In this document: piece by piece, positions 1-10,975 of the stretch
Position numbering within the stretch: the first letter of the stretch is position 1
How the letters are laid out: the number at the start of each line of letters is the position of its first letter
Source of the DNA: Ehretia macrophylla
Taxonomy: Eukaryota > Streptophyta > Magnoliopsida > Boraginales > Ehretiaceae
DNA: 64,000 nucleotides
Assembly: GCA_037974665.1 (NCBI GenBank)
Contig: CM075781.1
Location: 37,045,735 to 37,109,734, forward strand
Direction of reading: 5' to 3'
Position numbers and translations under genes: made by a program
Notes under the pieces: model-generated
Databases searched by the model: none
What the model was told of the DNA's origin: nothing
What the model saw: the letters and a program-made list of their open reading frames with translations, nothing else

Positions 1-271
1 GCTATCAGGTCCTAATTTAGTATAAATAGAGCTCTTCCCCTTCATTTTGAAGGTAACTCATCATTAAATGCTTTCAGCTACCTTGCCAGCTTGAACATAC
101 TAATTATTTGCGTGCCTGAGGGGAAAATTCAGGTCATCACCCTGCCTTTTCCTTCATTTTCCTTGTGCAGGTCAGGTAGCCGACCTGAAAAGTTTAACTC
201 GGAGGGCAACCTAAAAGTTCAGCTTGGCAAGCGTAGCCGACCAACTCAACTATGAGTATCCAACCTCAACA
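1..271 (+). repeat. 5' LTR, last 271 bp only
   Basis: These bases align without gaps to 9222-9492, the end of the 3' LTR. By hand count about 31 of 271 positions differ (about 11%), some 25 of them transitions. The LTR ends in CA at 270-271, immediately before a primer-binding site. The start lies left of the window. Confidence 0.92.
21..29 (+). promoter_or_regulatory. LTR TATA box
   Basis: tataaatag is conserved at the same offset in both LTRs (21-29 and 9242-9250). It is the likely core promoter of the element's genomic RNA. Position within the LTR fits a U3/R boundary downstream. Confidence 0.6.
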
Positions 272-274
272 GTT

Positions 275-290
275 TGGCGTCGTCTGTGGG
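275..290 (+). other. Primer-binding site of the Tat element
   Basis: tggcgtcgtctgtggg starts three bases after the LTR end and begins with TGG, as expected for pairing with a tRNA 3' CCA end. I could not assign the tRNA by eye. Confidence 0.6.
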
Positions 291-338
291 AAAGAATTTC
301 TTTTTATCACTCTCTTCACCACTCATTGAGAAACCATT

Positions 339-1582
339 ATGGTACAAACGAGAAGTCACAGCGCACCGGTAGAGGATTCGCCCAACCCGGATGGGGACCT
401 CGAAACCACGCAGGTGCCTAGCCAAAACCCAATCCCAACCGACGTTGGAACGAGCCAACGTATACACTTAGCCACTCAAACCAACCCTACGGCGGATGGA
501 GACCTCAACTCCATCCTGTCACCGGAGATAAGGATGATGCTGAGGATGTTTGAGAACTTAAGGAAAAGGTAGTCCGGCTAGCTGAGGGCCCCCTAGCTCC
601 GCAAGAAGCTATGCCGCAGCCTTCGCGTCCACAGTTCCGCATCCCAGACCCAAGGCGAAAACGGACGCAGGACGAAGAGGGCTTCCTAGAGCCAATGGCG
701 AGACCCGACGAGATGAGAGGTAAAAGGGCGGCTCAAGTTGACCCCGAGCAGGCCAAGACCACGGCCGCCATAGCCAAGGTCATCAACCAGCTCGGCGTAA
801 GCCCACTCTCACCCGAGGTACTAGCCACGCCACTACCCACCGGCAACCGGATGCCTAACCTGGCCGTCTATAATGGAAATGGAGACCCAGCCAGCCACCT
901 GCTCAACTTTGATCACCACATGACTCTGCATGACATGTCCGACCTCATGAAGACGAAGACATTCCTGACCACCCTGGTTGGCAATGCCTTGGATTGGTTC
1001 CAAAAACTTCATCCCGGTTCAATTGCAAGTTTTCATCAGCTGACTGAGGCTTTCTTGTCCTGCTTCGCGGGGAGCCGGCGCGCCACCCGCCACACTTCTA
1101 CATTGCTGCTGGTTAAGAAACATAGAGGGAAAAGTTTGAGGGCTTACACAGCCAGATTCAATGAAGAGTCCCTCCGATCCCCAACCTGGAGGACTCCATG
1201 GCGTTGATAGCTTACTGTATCCGAGCTGATGGTACAAGCAGAAGGGTACATACACTCGGAAGAAATCCATCAGGCAAAGAAGGATGATGACAAAGAGAAG
1301 GACGCTAGCAGGAAGGGAGAGACCTACAAAGCCCAACCTAGGGGTAAAGTCCAAAACGACCGAGGTAAGCAGCCTCAACAACCAAAGCAGAACCCCCGGT
1401 TCACTATGTTCACTCCCCTTAACACCACAAGGGAGCAGATCCTGATGGAGATCCAGCACCAGAACCACTTGCCTCCAGCTCCAAGGATGAAAGGCCGACC
1501 CGAGAAGCGCAATAGAACCAAGTATTGCCGCTACCATATGGACTACGGCTATACCACCGAAGAGTGCAAAGACTTGAAATAA
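339..1582 (+). pseudogene. gag: gag of the Tat element, frame-broken
   Basis: Structural capsid/nucleocapsid polyprotein. The ATG at 339 opens a 77-codon piece ending at a stop near 570; the next frame (611-1207) carries the Ty3-type gag core, with the motif DWFQKL and the typical stretch ending in RFNEES. The frame is disturbed around 1170-1210 and resumes at about 1211-1582, where a basic Lys/Arg/Gln-rich segment leads to a CCHC-like knuckle (CRYHMDYGYTTEEC) as found in Tat gag proteins. The final stop is at 1580-1582. At least one frameshift and two stops make it non-functional. Assignment to gag is confident; exact original start is not. Confidence 0.85.
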
Positions 1583-1705
1583 GAGATCGAGGCACTGATA
1601 GCCCGAGGCCACCTCCGAAGGTACGTAGATCCGCAGCCGACCCAGAATCACAATCAAAGAGATAGAGAGAAGAGTCCACCCAGACGCTAGGCCGAAGGCG
1701 GACGT

Positions 1706-2467
1706 TTGGCAGTGATTGAAACCATTGCAGGAGGATTGGCGTCGGGTGGGGAGACCTCAGTGGGCAAGAAGGGTTATGTTCGGGCTGGGAGGGAGTATGG
1801 ACTGGTGCGGAGTCCGGCCCTGGGGATGGAGAAGCTCACCTTTTCCTCAGAAGACTTAGATGGGGTGATATTGCCCCATGACGACCTAGTGGTGATTAGC
1901 ACTAAAATAGCCAACTTCACCGTGAAAAGACTGATGGTGGACACCGGGAGCTCAGCAGAAGTCTTGTTCCTTAGCGCTTTTGAGAAAATGGGGTTGGACC
2001 GGAGCCCACTCAGGCCATTGAGTGGCACTTTAGCCGATTTCACTAGGCAAGCCCACCGAGCCGAATGGGTCATTAACCTTCTGCTGAAGCTGGAAGACGG
2101 AGATAAGCGGGTTTCGATGTAAGCCAACTTCATTGTGATGGATTGTAACTCCACTTATAATGGGATCTTAGGTCGGGTGGCACTCAACCATTTCAGTGCC
2201 GTCCCTTCAACCTACCACCAGGCCCTAAAATTCCCGACCCCAGCCAGCACGGCCTCTATTCGCGGAGCCCAGCTCTCAGCCCGGAAGTGTTATAAAAACT
2301 CTCTCCGATCAAAATATCAGGTTAGCTGGGGACCAGATTTGCCCGAAGATAAGAGGGATGCTAAGAGAGGTAGCCTGGCTGAAGTCCTTCAGGAGGTGAA
2401 ACTCTCTGATGAAACAAAGAGAGTAAAATCAGAAGTGAACTCATGGCAGACCTCAAGAAAGGTATAA
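1706..2467 (+). pseudogene. Retropepsin-like protease of the Tat element
   Basis: Aspartic protease that would cut the Gag-Pol polyprotein. The catalytic triad D-T-G lies at 1940-1948 in the context VDTGSSAEVLF, typical of plant Ty3/gypsy. The same frame continues after an in-frame stop at 2120-2122 into the second protease half (YNGILGR, 2155-2175), then on to a stop at 2465-2467. The RT follows in another frame, so there is a frameshift between about 2400 and 2443. Inactive copy. Confidence 0.85.
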
Positions 2468-3840
2468 GCCAATTTCTCCTGAAAAATAAACACATATTTG
2501 CATGGTCTACCTCTGACATGATAGGTATTGACCCAGGAGTGATTGAGTATCACCTGAATGCCGACCCGAATCACTATCCGATGAAGCAGAAGCGCATGCA
2601 CTTCCATTACGATAAACAACAAATCATAGCAGAAGAGGTGGACAAATTGGTAGACGCCGGCCACATAAAGGAAATCCAGTACCCAACCTGGTTATCCAAC
2701 GTGGTGTTGGTGACCAAGTCCTCAGGAGGATGGAAATTGTGTGTTGATTTTACCGACCTCAATAAAGCCTGCCCTAAGGACTGCTTTCCCCTACCTCAGA
2801 TTGATCAGATGGTAGATGCCACCTCCGGGTTCGAGCTGGTCACTTTCATGGATGCCTTCAAAGGCTACAACCAAATCAAGATGGCTCCCGTAGATAAAGA
2901 GAAGACTGCCTTCACCACCGATAAAGGTCTCTACTACTATGAGGTCATGCCTTTTGGCCTCAAGAATGCTGGAGCTACCTAAACTCAGATGGTAAATAAG
3001 GTTTTCAAAAATCAGATTGGCTGAAATATGGAGATCTATGTAGATGACATGTTGGTCAAGAGCAAAAAGGCGGAAGATCATGTAGCCGACCTGGCTAAAG
3101 CCTTCGCCGTAATGGAGTACTTTGGGATAAAACTGAACTCAAAAAAGTGCACATTCGGCGTCAAAGCAGGAAAGTTTTTGCGCTTCATGGTCACAGCACG
3201 TGGAATAGAAGCCAACTCGGAGAAGGTTCAGGCAATACTTAACCTAGCGTCGCCGACCTGCGTGAAAGACGTCCAAGTATTGGTAGGCAAGGCCACGGCA
3301 CTAAGCAGATTCATGTCTAGGTCGGCTGACAAGTGTGCTCATCTGTTCAAAATATTGAAGAATCCTAAGAACTTTGAATAGACTGCGGAATGCCAGAACA
3401 TTTTTCAAGAGCTGAAAAGGTATCTAGCTTTGCCACCCCTACTATCCCGACCTGAGGTAGGGGAAGACTGGTACTATACCTAGCATGCTCAGGGACAGCA
3501 GTGGCAGCGACACTAGTCCGAGAGGAAGGAAAAAAATAGAAGCCGGTCTATTATGTCAGCAAAACCCTGCAAGGGGCCAAGGTGAGGTTATTCTTCCTTG
3601 GAAAAACTCGCCCTTTCGCTAATTACGGCGGCAAGGAAGCTGAAGTCATACTTTGATAGTCATCCAATTAAGGTCATGATGGATACCCCACTTAAATCCA
3701 TCATGCACAAGCCGGAGGCGTCAGGCAGGCTGCTAAAATGGGCAGTTGAGCTGAGTCAATTTGGCATCACCTACCAGCCTAGGACAGCCATCAAAGCCCA
3801 AGCCATCGCGGACTTTGTAGTAGAATGCACCAGTCGAGCC
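2443..3840 (+). pseudogene. Reverse transcriptase and RNase H of the Tat element
   Basis: Copies the element RNA into cDNA and degrades the RNA strand. Seen in one frame: FAWSTSDM, then the fingers/palm segment with WKLCVDFTDLNKACPKD and the MPFGLKNAGAT box, a stop at 2980-2982, a second at 3022-3024, then the catalytic YVDD at 3037-3048. A further stop falls at 3379-3381. The RNase H part (3382-3840) is split by a frameshift near 3478-3600 and contains the KPVYYVSKTLQGA motif and, from 3598, the segment KLALSLITAARKLKSYF. Four or more disruptions show it is dead. Confidence 0.9.
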
Positions 3841-4350
3841 GATCATGACCCAGAGGACGTGTGGAAGATCTATGTGGATGGGGCCTCAGGGAAGTCTGGG
3901 AACGGAGCTAGGGTAGTTATCCTTGACCTAACTCGGCATGAGCACCAATACTCCCTCAAGTTCACCTTTCCAGCATCTAACAATGAAGTGGAATACGAAG
4001 CGGTGATTGTGGGATTAAAAATTGCAGCTCAGCTCGGGGTACAGACAGTCGACCTGAGCACCAACTCTCAATTGGTTTCTAGTCAGATATCGGGAGAGTT
4101 CGAAGCCAAGGACAATACTATGCTAGCCTACCTCAACAGAGTCAAGGATTTGACCTCAGGGCTCAAAAGGTTCACGATATAGCAAATTCCGAGGGAGGAG
4201 AATATGAAGGCTGACGCCCTGTCTAGGTTGGCCTTGGGTGACAGCCGACCTGCCCTAGTCCATGTGGAAGAAGTGTCCGAACCGAGCATTCAGTTAGGTT
4301 TGCAAGCCGTTGCCGAGCTCAATTTAAGCCCAGATTAGACCAAACCAATC
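3841..4350 (+). pseudogene. Additional archaeal-type RNase H (aRNH) of the Tat element
   Basis: A second RNase H fold follows the normal RNase H: KIYVDGASGKSGNGARV starts at about 3862 and EVEYEA follows, giving the first catalytic Asp and the Glu expected for this family. This duplicated RNase H is known from Tat elements. In-frame stops lie at 4180-4182 and 4336-4338; between them the same frame reads the linker IPREENMKADALSRLA. Role in the element is inferred to be RNA removal during reverse transcription. Confidence 0.8.
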
Positions 4351-5556
4351 GTGGACTACTTGGAGAGGGGTATGACCCCAAAGGATGAAAAAGCTGCTCA
4401 AAAAATCACGAAACATGCCTCAAGGTTTGTTATAATTTCCGGGCAACTCTACAAGACTTGGCCTCTCTTGAAATGTGTTGGACCTGAGGAGGGAAATTAT
4501 GTACTCCGTGAGATCTATGAAGGGGTATGTGGAAACCACTTGGGAGGCAAAGCTCTGGCTCGAAAGGCATTGAGGCAAGGCTATTTCTGGCCAACCTTAG
4601 AACAAGATGCCAAAGAATATATAAAAAAGTGCGACACCTGCCAAAGGTTTGCCAATGTACAGAGAAAGCCAGCGGTAGACCTCATGGTAATGATAAGGCC
4701 TTGGCCATTCTATCAATGGGGTCTAGATATTATCAGCCCATTGCCAACCAGTGTTGGCCAAAATAAGTACGCCTTCGTAGCAGTAGACTACTTCACCAAA
4801 TGGCCTGAGGCTGAAAGTGTTGCTAGAATAACAGAAAATGCAGCTTGGAATTTTGTGCGGAAAAACATCATTTGCCGATTCGGGGTGCCAAAGGTCATCG
4901 TTACTGACCACGGCAAGCAATTCGATAATGCATACTTTCGAGGCAAATGTGCTGAGATTGGGATCGACCTCAGATTCTCATCTATTGCTCACCCTCAAAG
5001 TAATGGCCAAGTTGAAAGGACTAACCAAATTATTTTGCAGGGCCTGAAAACCAAGCTAAAGGAAGCAGAGGGCCAGTGGGCATCGATTCTCCTCGAGGTG
5101 CTGTGGGCTCAGCGGACCACCACCAGCTTAGCAACGGGAGAATCGCCCTTCGAGTTGACCTTCGGTACTCAAGCGGTGCTGCCAGTGGAGATCGGGTCTC
5201 CGACCAGTAGAACCCTCTACCATGATCCAGAAATAAATAGAGCCCTGATCCGTGAAGAGCTCGACCTCACCGAATAGCTCCGAACTAAAGCTCAAATCAG
5301 GATGCTAGCCAACAAAGCTGCCATGCAGAGAGCCTTCGCCAAACAAGTCAAGCCTAAGCCTATTAAGGTTGGTGACCTCGTCCTCAGAAAGGCTATCTTT
5401 TTACCACGCTTGAGCAACAAGCTCTTCCCGACCTGGGAGGGACCGTACGAGGTGGTGAAAGAAGTCTGACCTGGGACCTTCTACCTCCGTGACAAGCACG
5501 GAAAACTGTTGAAGAATGCATGGCACGTAGAGCACCTGAAGAGATATTTTGTGTAA
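4351..5556 (+). pseudogene. Integrase of the Tat element
   Basis: Inserts cDNA into the host chromosome. One frame runs to the stop at 5554-5556, interrupted by stops at 5275-5277 and 5467-5469. The N-terminal zinc domain shows CDTCQ; the core shows GLDIISP (first Asp), VTDHGKQFD (second Asp) and HPQSNGQVERTN (Glu), so the D-D-E triad is present. The C-terminal GPYEVV segment of the GPF/Y module is at about 5440. Upstream decay means it cannot be made from this copy. Confidence 0.9.
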
Positions 5557-5690
5557 CGGCCCCGAGCCAAAAACTCTTGTAATAGCCCCGAGCCAGAAAA
5601 TTTTTGTACAAGCTCCGAGCCGAAATCCTTGCTAAGGCCCCGAGCCAAAGCATTGCTTGTAATTGGCTCCCGAGCCCAAGTACTTCATGT
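5556..5690 (+). repeat. Minisatellite of about 26 bp, five units
   Basis: Directly after the integrase stop the phrase GCCCCGAGCC recurs at about 26-bp steps (5561, 5587, 5614, 5638, 5667), each followed by an A/T-rich spacer. The later copies are degenerate. Confidence 0.75.
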
Positions 5691-6270
5691 ACAATCTTAA
5701 TACAAACATATTTTGTAAACCAGTGTAATGCCCGACCCGGGCCCAAGCGCCCCAGCTACTAAGCTACTCCCGACTCGGATTAATACAGTGGTCACGCTTA
5801 ATTACGAGCTAATGATTCAAGTAAACCAGCTCGGGTATAGTCAATAATAATTTGATTAGATTTGCCAGTTCGGATTAAGGTCCAACTCGGTCCAATCTGG
5901 CCTCAGGTCGGGACGTTAGTTTGGGTCTAAACTTGAACTCAGCGTTTGTCAACATTAGTTTGACCAATTTTAAATCGGACTGACGAGTCCAGGTCAGCGA
6001 CAATTATATAGTTGCCCAGTTAACCAGCTCAGATTAGGATGATAATTCATTAATCGCGTCCAGCTCGGTTCTTTATATTTAAATTAAGTTCGAAAGACCC
6101 ATTAAATTGGTCCAACCCTACTTACTTAAGAAATTTGCGAAGAGAAAAGTACATTCGTACAAATTCAAACAAAACGCAAAACAGTCATTTAATTAACTTG
6201 AAAATGCAAAAGTTACAAGGAGCCCAACTTGGGCGAAATTACAATAGCCCGACCCGGGCGATTACAAAGT
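5691..6270. other. Non-coding spacer in the Tat element
   Basis: Between the integrase minisatellite and the end of the antisense gene I see no ORF of note. It contains scattered copies of words common in this element such as CAGCTCGG and GACCCGGGC. It probably includes the 3' untranslated part of the antisense transcript. Confidence 0.5.
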
Positions 6271-8584
6271 TTACTTAGGAGCGGCGGTGGAGGTGGTGGC
6301 GTCGACTTCATCCCTGACCTAGTCCATGCCCCTCTGGAAAAATTCTATTACCTCCTTGGCTTGGGACGTCAGGTCGGCCGGTAGCTCAGGAATCTCCCAA
6401 AACTCCTAGGGTGGAGCCTCTAAAATCTCGATGTAATCGTTCTTGGTGGCAAGGAAGAAGGTCTTCCCTCTCTCCCGAGCTGCGACTTGGCCTCGGAAAT
6501 AGTATTCCAACTCGGCGTATCGGGCCATTGCCCCACCCTCCGTGGCTAGCAGGTCCACAACCTCTTGGCTGGACTTAAAGGCTTCAACTGCCTTCTCCCC
6601 TCGCGGGCCGACCCAATCCAGGAGGTCCTTAAGCTTTGCCTCGGTCTCGCGCTTATCCTTCTTGAAGCACTCGACGTCCGTGGCCACAGCCTCGCATCAG
6701 GACTTCTCTGCCTCAAGCTCCTTCTTCATGCGGACGATCTCCGTTGCATCCACTTTTTTCCTTTGTGAAGTATCCTCTCTCAAGGCCTCCAGCTCGGCTC
6801 GAGAGTCGATGAATCATTGCTCGAGCTCGACGCAGTAAGTCTGGGCTCGGGCGAGCAAGCTAGGTGCTGTAAGGATGTGGGACTCGGCCTACACAAAAGA
6901 TGACAAAATGGTTAGTCGAGCCAAAATACTTAACCATATCAACGCAGTAAAATATGCCTTACCGTGACTATGGCTGTCCTCAGGTCGATCGAAAGCTGCT
7001 CTGCCGGGACCGATGCTAGCTTGGGATCGCGGGCGACCTTGGCCACCTCCACGAAATCCTTGTTGGGAGGGCTCACCTCCATGGCCTTGCCTTTCTCGGA
7101 GTACTCAGACCAGGACCGTTTCCTATTGTCAGGGCGTGATGCTGAGCGCTCAAGGATCGCCTCGCCCGAGCTTGATCTTTTGGTTTGGGGAGACGTCGAC
7201 GTCCCCTTAGAAGAGACCTCAGGCCGCTGCCTCTGCTTCTGAGGGATGGAGGAGCCCAAGCCAGACCGAGCAGAGACCTCGTCGCTAGCCTCATTCTTTC
7301 TCTTCATCTAGGCATATGCGAGCTTTCTCGTATCCGCCATGTTTGCAAAAAGGAAGAGAGGTGAAAAACAACCTGAGGCAAACTGAAGGGAACGACGGTA
7401 GACAAGGAGACGGGGAGGTCGGGCATTGATCCTGCGAACTGACCCTCTTCTGAGCCAGACTCCGCTTTCTCTTTGGGATCGGGAAAAAGGTGAGGGTGCT
7501 CCCTTCTTAGGTTGGGTTCTCTCCCGAACAATTTGGATCTCCAGATCCTGTCCCACCCGAGGACACTGTCGATATCGATCAGCATACCCGGCTCGGGTCT
7601 CAATACCCTGACCTCGGCCAGTTCCTCTGCTGAGAGCATGGGGTTGTCATTCACAATCTTTTTCAAGGAAAGATTCCAATCCACTCTGAACCCTGGGTTC
7701 ACAGCCGACTCGACCCAATAGTAGTCGTTGTGCCAACCTTTGGTGGAGGAATGCCACTTGGTGAATATGGCATTGCTGACCTGAGCTACGAAGTGGAACC
7801 ACCTTAGCTGCTTCGGGTTGGGCTTGTAGACAAAAAACTGCCTGAACCGACGTAGGGTCGGCTCTATCTTCTTCTCAAGGCAGAACACATAAAATGCCAC
7901 CATCACGGCCCAGCCGTTAGGTGACATCTGACCCTGGCTAAGCTCAAAATAATTCAAAATATCGGCAATGAAGTCGGGAAGTGGAAGCCGCACAACATCG
8001 AATGCGAGGTCGTAGATGGTGAAATGGTCGAGTGGAAGATAGCAGGCAGGCTTAGTCCGACCTGACACCTTCAGCTTGTGGTATTGGTCCACCGACCAGT
8101 CCCTTAGCCTAGCGTTAGCCATTTGGACGGTAGAGTGGCACTCGCGCCTACAGCAGGTAAACAACTGCTCTATCCTTTTTCCCCGAGCCGACGAGCCGCT
8201 GGCTGTAGCTGAGCTCCGAGGTTGGACCGCCCTAACCGGGATCGCTTTAATCGACTCCGACGTGGAGACTCCAACTAGGTACTCTTGAGGTATCTCAACT
8301 CCCTCCAACTGGTTCAGTAGCTCGTCATCCTCCCTATCTCCCAAGTTACCCAGGTCGGTTAAAGGATCCGCCTCGGCTTCTTCTTGCACTCGCCTGACCT
8401 CGATCACTTGGCAATCATCATCACTCTCCCTGAGCCCAGATTGTCGAGATAATTCTTGAGATGCACCTTTGATGTCATCACCGTGACCTCTATCTGAAGT
8501 CGACTCCGAGCTCGACAGATTCTCATCCCATCCATAGGACCCCACCTCCATCGCTTGGGAATTTTCCGACTCCGACCTCCCCAT
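6271..8584 (-). pseudogene. Antisense gene of the Tat element, Transposase_28-like (gypsy-type transposon domain)
   Basis: Three exons can be delimited on the minus strand: 8584-7373, 7307-6963 and 6888-6271 (404, 115 and 206 codons, all phase 0), with GT-AG borders and introns of 65 and 74 bp. Exon 1 has an acidic/Ser-rich N-terminus and then a domain resembling the plant 'putative gypsy type transposon' family (PF04195): LPDFIADILNYFELSQGQMS followed by aromatic-rich sequence. Exon 2 is basic and Ser-rich, nuclear-signal-like. Exon 3 is a long Glu/Lys-rich coiled coil. Exons 1-2 are open; exon 3 has stops at 6814-6816, 6697-6699 and 6406-6408. Antisense genes in this position are known in Grande/Retand elements; their function is unknown. 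Confidence 0.75.
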
Positions 8585-8830
8585 CCTGTTTACAAATTAA
8601 AATATGTGCAGGAATAACTAAAGGGAGTCAGGACGTACCTACTGCTCTAGTTGTCGAAGATGACCCGATCTAATTACCTCCGACCTAATTGGCTCGGAGC
8701 TGATAGATTCCGAGCTGAATACCCCGAGAAGATGTTTTTCGAGCTAAAAATATCCGACCACTCCGGTATCCGACCTGAAAGCTATGAACTTTGTATGCAA
8801 AGTGTGAAATGAATCTTGGATGTCAAGGCC

Positions 8831-8840
8831 CTATTTATAG
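8831..8840 (-). promoter_or_regulatory. TATA box of the antisense gene
   Basis: The minus strand reads CTATAAATAG, about 250 bp upstream of the antisense ATG at 8584. It gives the antisense gene its own core promoter, separate from the LTR. The stretch 8585-9021 otherwise shows no ORF. Confidence 0.55.
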
Positions 8841-9021
8841 GCAACTCCTATAACCGCCTCAGGAATCTCAAACGTCGCGTCTCGCCATAACTACCAGGCG
8901 ACGTGTCAGCCATCTGAAGGGTATACGTTGCTGACGTGGCCATCCCCATTCTGCCGGGGTCGGGCACCTCCAACTTGAGAATAACTCCCAAATCTAGATC
9001 TCACCTTCTCGATCTCGACTT

Positions 9022-9033
9022 GGGGAGGGGAGG
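9022..9033 (+). other. Polypurine tract
   Basis: ggggaggggagg ends two bases before the 3' LTR start (TGACGAGG), the place where plus-strand DNA synthesis is primed. Confidence 0.75.
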
Positions 9034-9035
9034 AT

Positions 9036-9492
9036 TGACGAGGGGGATCCCGAGCTAAAGTAAGATGCCCACGCTGAGCTGAGGTGGGCTAATCTGAGCC
9101 AAGCCGAACATATTCAGCTAATGCCCAACCTGGATGCTGATCCAACTTCACCCCGACCCCGGAAAACCCCGACCTCAGTGCCAGCTGCCCTGATAGGACA
9201 TAAAGCTGCACCGCATTAAATGCTGTCAGGTCCAAATTTAGTATAAATAGAGCTATTCCCCTTCATTGCGATGGTAACTCATTATTAAATGTTCTCAGCT
9301 ACCTTGCCAGTTCGGAGATACTAATCATTCACGTGCCCGAGGGGAAAATCCGGGTCATCACCCCGCTTTTTCCTTCATTTTCCTTGTGCAGGTCAGGTAG
9401 CCGACCTGAAAAGTTCAACTCGGAGGCCAACCTGAAAGTTCAACTCGGCAAGCGTAGCCGACCAACTCAACTGCGAGTATCTGACCTCGACA
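9036..9492 (+). repeat. 3' LTR of the Tat element, 457 bp
   Basis: Starts TGACGAGG after the polypurine tract and ends CTCGACA at 9492. The last 271 bp align with 1-271. A second copy of the TATA motif is at 9242-9250. Confidence 0.85.
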
Positions 9493-9542
9493 GAAGCTAA
9501 TTATATTTGAAGCAGAACTACAGCTGTTGAAGGCTTTTGAAG

Positions 9543-9661
9543 TGTCTCAAGCGTTGAGATTCAAGAGTAGTCTATTAGTAGGTTACTTCCCCTAACAATT
9601 GAGAGAGAAGGGTTCGAATCTCATGGAATGAGAAATTAAAAAAGAAAATGTCTCAAGCGTT
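9543..9661 (+). mobile_element. tRNA-related SINE with 13-bp target-site duplication
   Basis: tgtctcaagcgtt occurs at 9543-9555 and again at 9649-9661, flanking a 93-bp insert. The insert has a B-box-like GGTTCGAATCTC (9611-9622), a plausible A-box region around 9575, and an A-rich tail (aaattaaaaaagaaaa). Such features fit a short pol III SINE mobilised by a LINE. The parent tRNA was not identified. Confidence 0.75.
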
Positions 9662-9888
9662 ATTATTACTTATTGTAATCAGTAAAAACTTGCACAAGGA
9701 TATGATGAATAGACTCAGATTTTTATGTTTTTGGCAATTTTTGGTATCTATGTATCGAGGATAAAGCTTGCTGTCAAGCTTTTTTTTTTTAAATAATTTT
9801 ATCGAGATCTTCAAGATATTAGAGATGTATAATATATTAGCATTGAAAGGTTAATATCACTTTTTTTTTTCGTCATCTATTTATAACT
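9662..9888. other. Non-coding, nothing recognised
   Basis: AT-rich sequence with T-runs between the SINE and the left edge of the duplicated host block. It is the unduplicated left flank of that block. Confidence 0.5.
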
Positions 9889-10975
9889 TCATGTATGCCT
9901 GATGGGGCATCAACTTAACAACTTCTTTGCATTTCTATCTCTACTTTCGGGGTACCCAAACTAAATATAAATATAAGACATGATATATGGGTGATGAAAT
10001 AGGGTGATATATAAGAATACTACATATTAACAAAATTTGTAAATACAATTTGACGTGCAAGAGCATAATATATATTCAATATGTTAAATTCTGCACTTAA
10101 ATTTTTTAAATAATTTTGTTTCCATTTTGTGATTCTTGATATGGTTCCAAGTATAAATTTCTTTATTGATAAATCCCATTAATTTAATAGCGAAAGATTA
10201 TTAGAGAAAATAAAGTGGCGTAAGCATGACATCAAAATGGCATTGAACATTTTACCCCAAGCTTTCAGTGTATTCTTATCCTTTTTGGGTTACTATTCAA
10301 TAAATTTACATTGATATCAATATTTTATATAAAGTGGCGTAAGCATGACCTAACGCATAAGCCAAGAAATATTAGCGTGCTGGCATCACCACCCAACAGC
10401 TACATCGGCCAATTAATGCTAGCCTCATCAGACTAAAAAAGACCAAAATTAATGCCAGCCTCGTGAATGTTAAACAATTACACATTAAGGAAATAAATGA
10501 ATTTTAAAAAGAAAAGGGAGCAAGCTTCAGGTAATGTTATTGAAAAAATCCAAAAGGAAAGGAGCAAAAATCAAAGTGCAAAATAATTAGGCACAAAAAT
10601 ATTGATAAAATATTTTTGTTTATGGAATGATCTCACTATGTAAAATCTCCTATATATGAAGTAATATTTGGTTGATGGACTGTGTATTTTTATAAATTTT
10701 ACTATAAACGCTCTAAAAGGAAAAAAAATCGTTTTACGCTTCCAGTCTCTCTCACTCATGTTATAGAACATAAAGAATAAATAAAGTCTACGGAGGAAAA
10801 TTAAAGAAAATAAAAAGAGAGGAAAATATATATCATAAAGAAAATTAGAGTAATTATGTTTCCCTTTTGGATAGTGCAAAAAAGAATGATAATTTATTTT
10901 TAGGCATAATCGTGAAAATAATTTTGAAGCTTAGTCTACAAACTCCTTGGTATAGTTTCCTTCATAACAGAATAT
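9889..10975 (+). repeat. Block P, copy 1 (left part of tandem-duplicated host segment)
   Basis: Begins with tcatgtatg and matches block P copy 2 at about 29160-29981, 44714-45101 and 45866-45955 over most of its length, with small indels. It shares phrases such as aaagtggcgtaagcatgac, catcaccacccaacag and gggagcaagcttca. There is no convincing ORF. Copy 2 is interrupted by a TIR element plus CACTA and by a LINE fragment, while copy 1 shows the empty sites. Confidence 0.85.

Larger units (their letters stand above)
1..9492 (+). mobile_element. Ty3/gypsy Tat-lineage LTR retrotransposon, 5' end outside window
   Basis: Order read on the plus strand: end of the 5' LTR, candidate primer-binding site, gag, protease, RT-RNase H, a second (archaeal-type) RNase H, integrase, a GC-rich minisatellite, an antisense gene, polypurine tract, 3' LTR. 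An extra aRNase H between RNase H and integrase and additional ORFs before the 3' LTR are known hallmarks of the Tat lineage (Ogre, Retand, Grande). The element is GC-richer than its surroundings. All sense coding parts have in-frame stops or frameshifts, so it is a decayed copy. The left target-site duplication cannot be seen; the five bases right of the 3' LTR are gaagc. Confidence 0.9.

Noticed and set aside
4527-5047. Alternative-frame ORFs inside the integrase region
   Set aside because: Shadows of the integrase frame, which carries the D-D-E motifs.
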